NCBI GenBank assembly: GCA_013400975.1
Contig: WBMZ01012196.1
Coordinates: forward strand, 46,784-110,783
Length of the DNA stretch: 64,000 nt
From: Atrichornis clamosus
Lineage: Eukaryota > Chordata > Aves > Passeriformes > Menuridae
Direction: 5' to 3'
In this document: in pieces, positions 63,979 through 64,000 of the stretch
How the letters are laid out: each line of letters begins with the position of its first letter
Numbering within the stretch: the first letter of the stretch is position 1
Made by a program: the position numbers and the translations under genes
The notes under the pieces: model-generated
What the model saw: the letters and a program-made list of their open reading frames with translations, nothing else
Told to the model about the DNA's origin: nothing
Database searches by the model: none

Positions 63979-64000
63979 GTCCATCCCATCCCATCCCATC
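63979..64000. repeat. (CCATC)n array truncated by the window end
   Basis: Four perfect CCATC units end the window, so the array continues beyond 64000 for an unknown length. Confidence 0.9.

Noticed and set aside
63613..64000. Start of a neighbouring gene downstream (AKNA in mammals)
   Set aside because: Only low-complexity sequence is visible; no exon or promoter can be recognised before the window ends.
1..64000. A CRISPR array, operon or other prokaryote-type system
   Set aside because: The window is vertebrate intron/exon DNA. The short tandem repeats are head-to-tail minisatellites without unique spacers.

Overview
This window is vertebrate, and specifically avian, nuclear DNA. It holds one protein-coding gene that I can support: a complete WHRN (whirlin, DFNB31/USH2D) gene on the + strand. 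The translated exons read through in one frame from an ATG at 13435 to a TAG at 63042-63044. They give 13 coding exons (2,778 nt including the stop, 925 residues) with GT-AG introns throughout. The domain order is that of long whirlin: N-terminal harmonin-homology domain (HHD1), PDZ1, PDZ2, HHD2, proline-rich region, PDZ3. Avian origin is indicated by 28 recognisable CR1 LINE fragments, 14 on each strand. A tRNA-Ile-like SINE with a CR1-type tail (16196-16336) resembles the element known from zebra finch, and an LTR remnant (about 24560-24900) resembles a family I know from songbirds. Together these point to a passerine, but that is inference.

Layout. 1-12760: gene-free upstream flank with scattered CR1 pieces, short tandem repeats and two AT-rich stretches that could be regulatory. 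12760-14450: CpG-island promoter, 5' UTR and exon 1 (HHD1 and most of PDZ1). 14035-29629: intron 1, 15.6 kb, with the SINE, a 29-bp minisatellite, the LTR remnant, CR1 copies and a small CpG-rich patch. 29630-29845: exon 2. 29846-39871: intron 2, with an inverted CR1 pair and a 30-bp minisatellite. 39872-39997: exon 3. 39998-49233: intron 3. 49234-63044: exons 4-13 in a compact 13.8 kb block, including a 37-nt exon 5 and a 33-nt exon 8. 63045 to about 63612: 3' UTR with AATAAA at 63591. The rest is low-complexity sequence running off the window as a CCATC array.

Function. Whirlin is a multi-PDZ scaffold. In hair cells it works at stereocilia tips with MYO15A and EPS8 and at ankle links with USH2A, ADGRV1 and PDZD7. 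In photoreceptors it organises the periciliary membrane complex. All three PDZ modules are built from two exons each (1+2, 3+4, 12+13) and HHD2 from exons 6+7. Exons 5, 8 and 9 encode linkers.

Most interesting unexplained items: a near-perfect 80-nt hairpin in the last intron, 81 nt upstream of exon 13; RFX X-box-like and GTAAC half-site motifs in the promoter; an intron 10 CpG-rich patch next to a 38-bp tandem repeat; and a 43-bp sequence shared by the intron 12 splice donor and the 3' UTR. No second gene, functional RNA gene or novel multi-gene system was found. Introns were read by eye and repeat boundaries are approximate.
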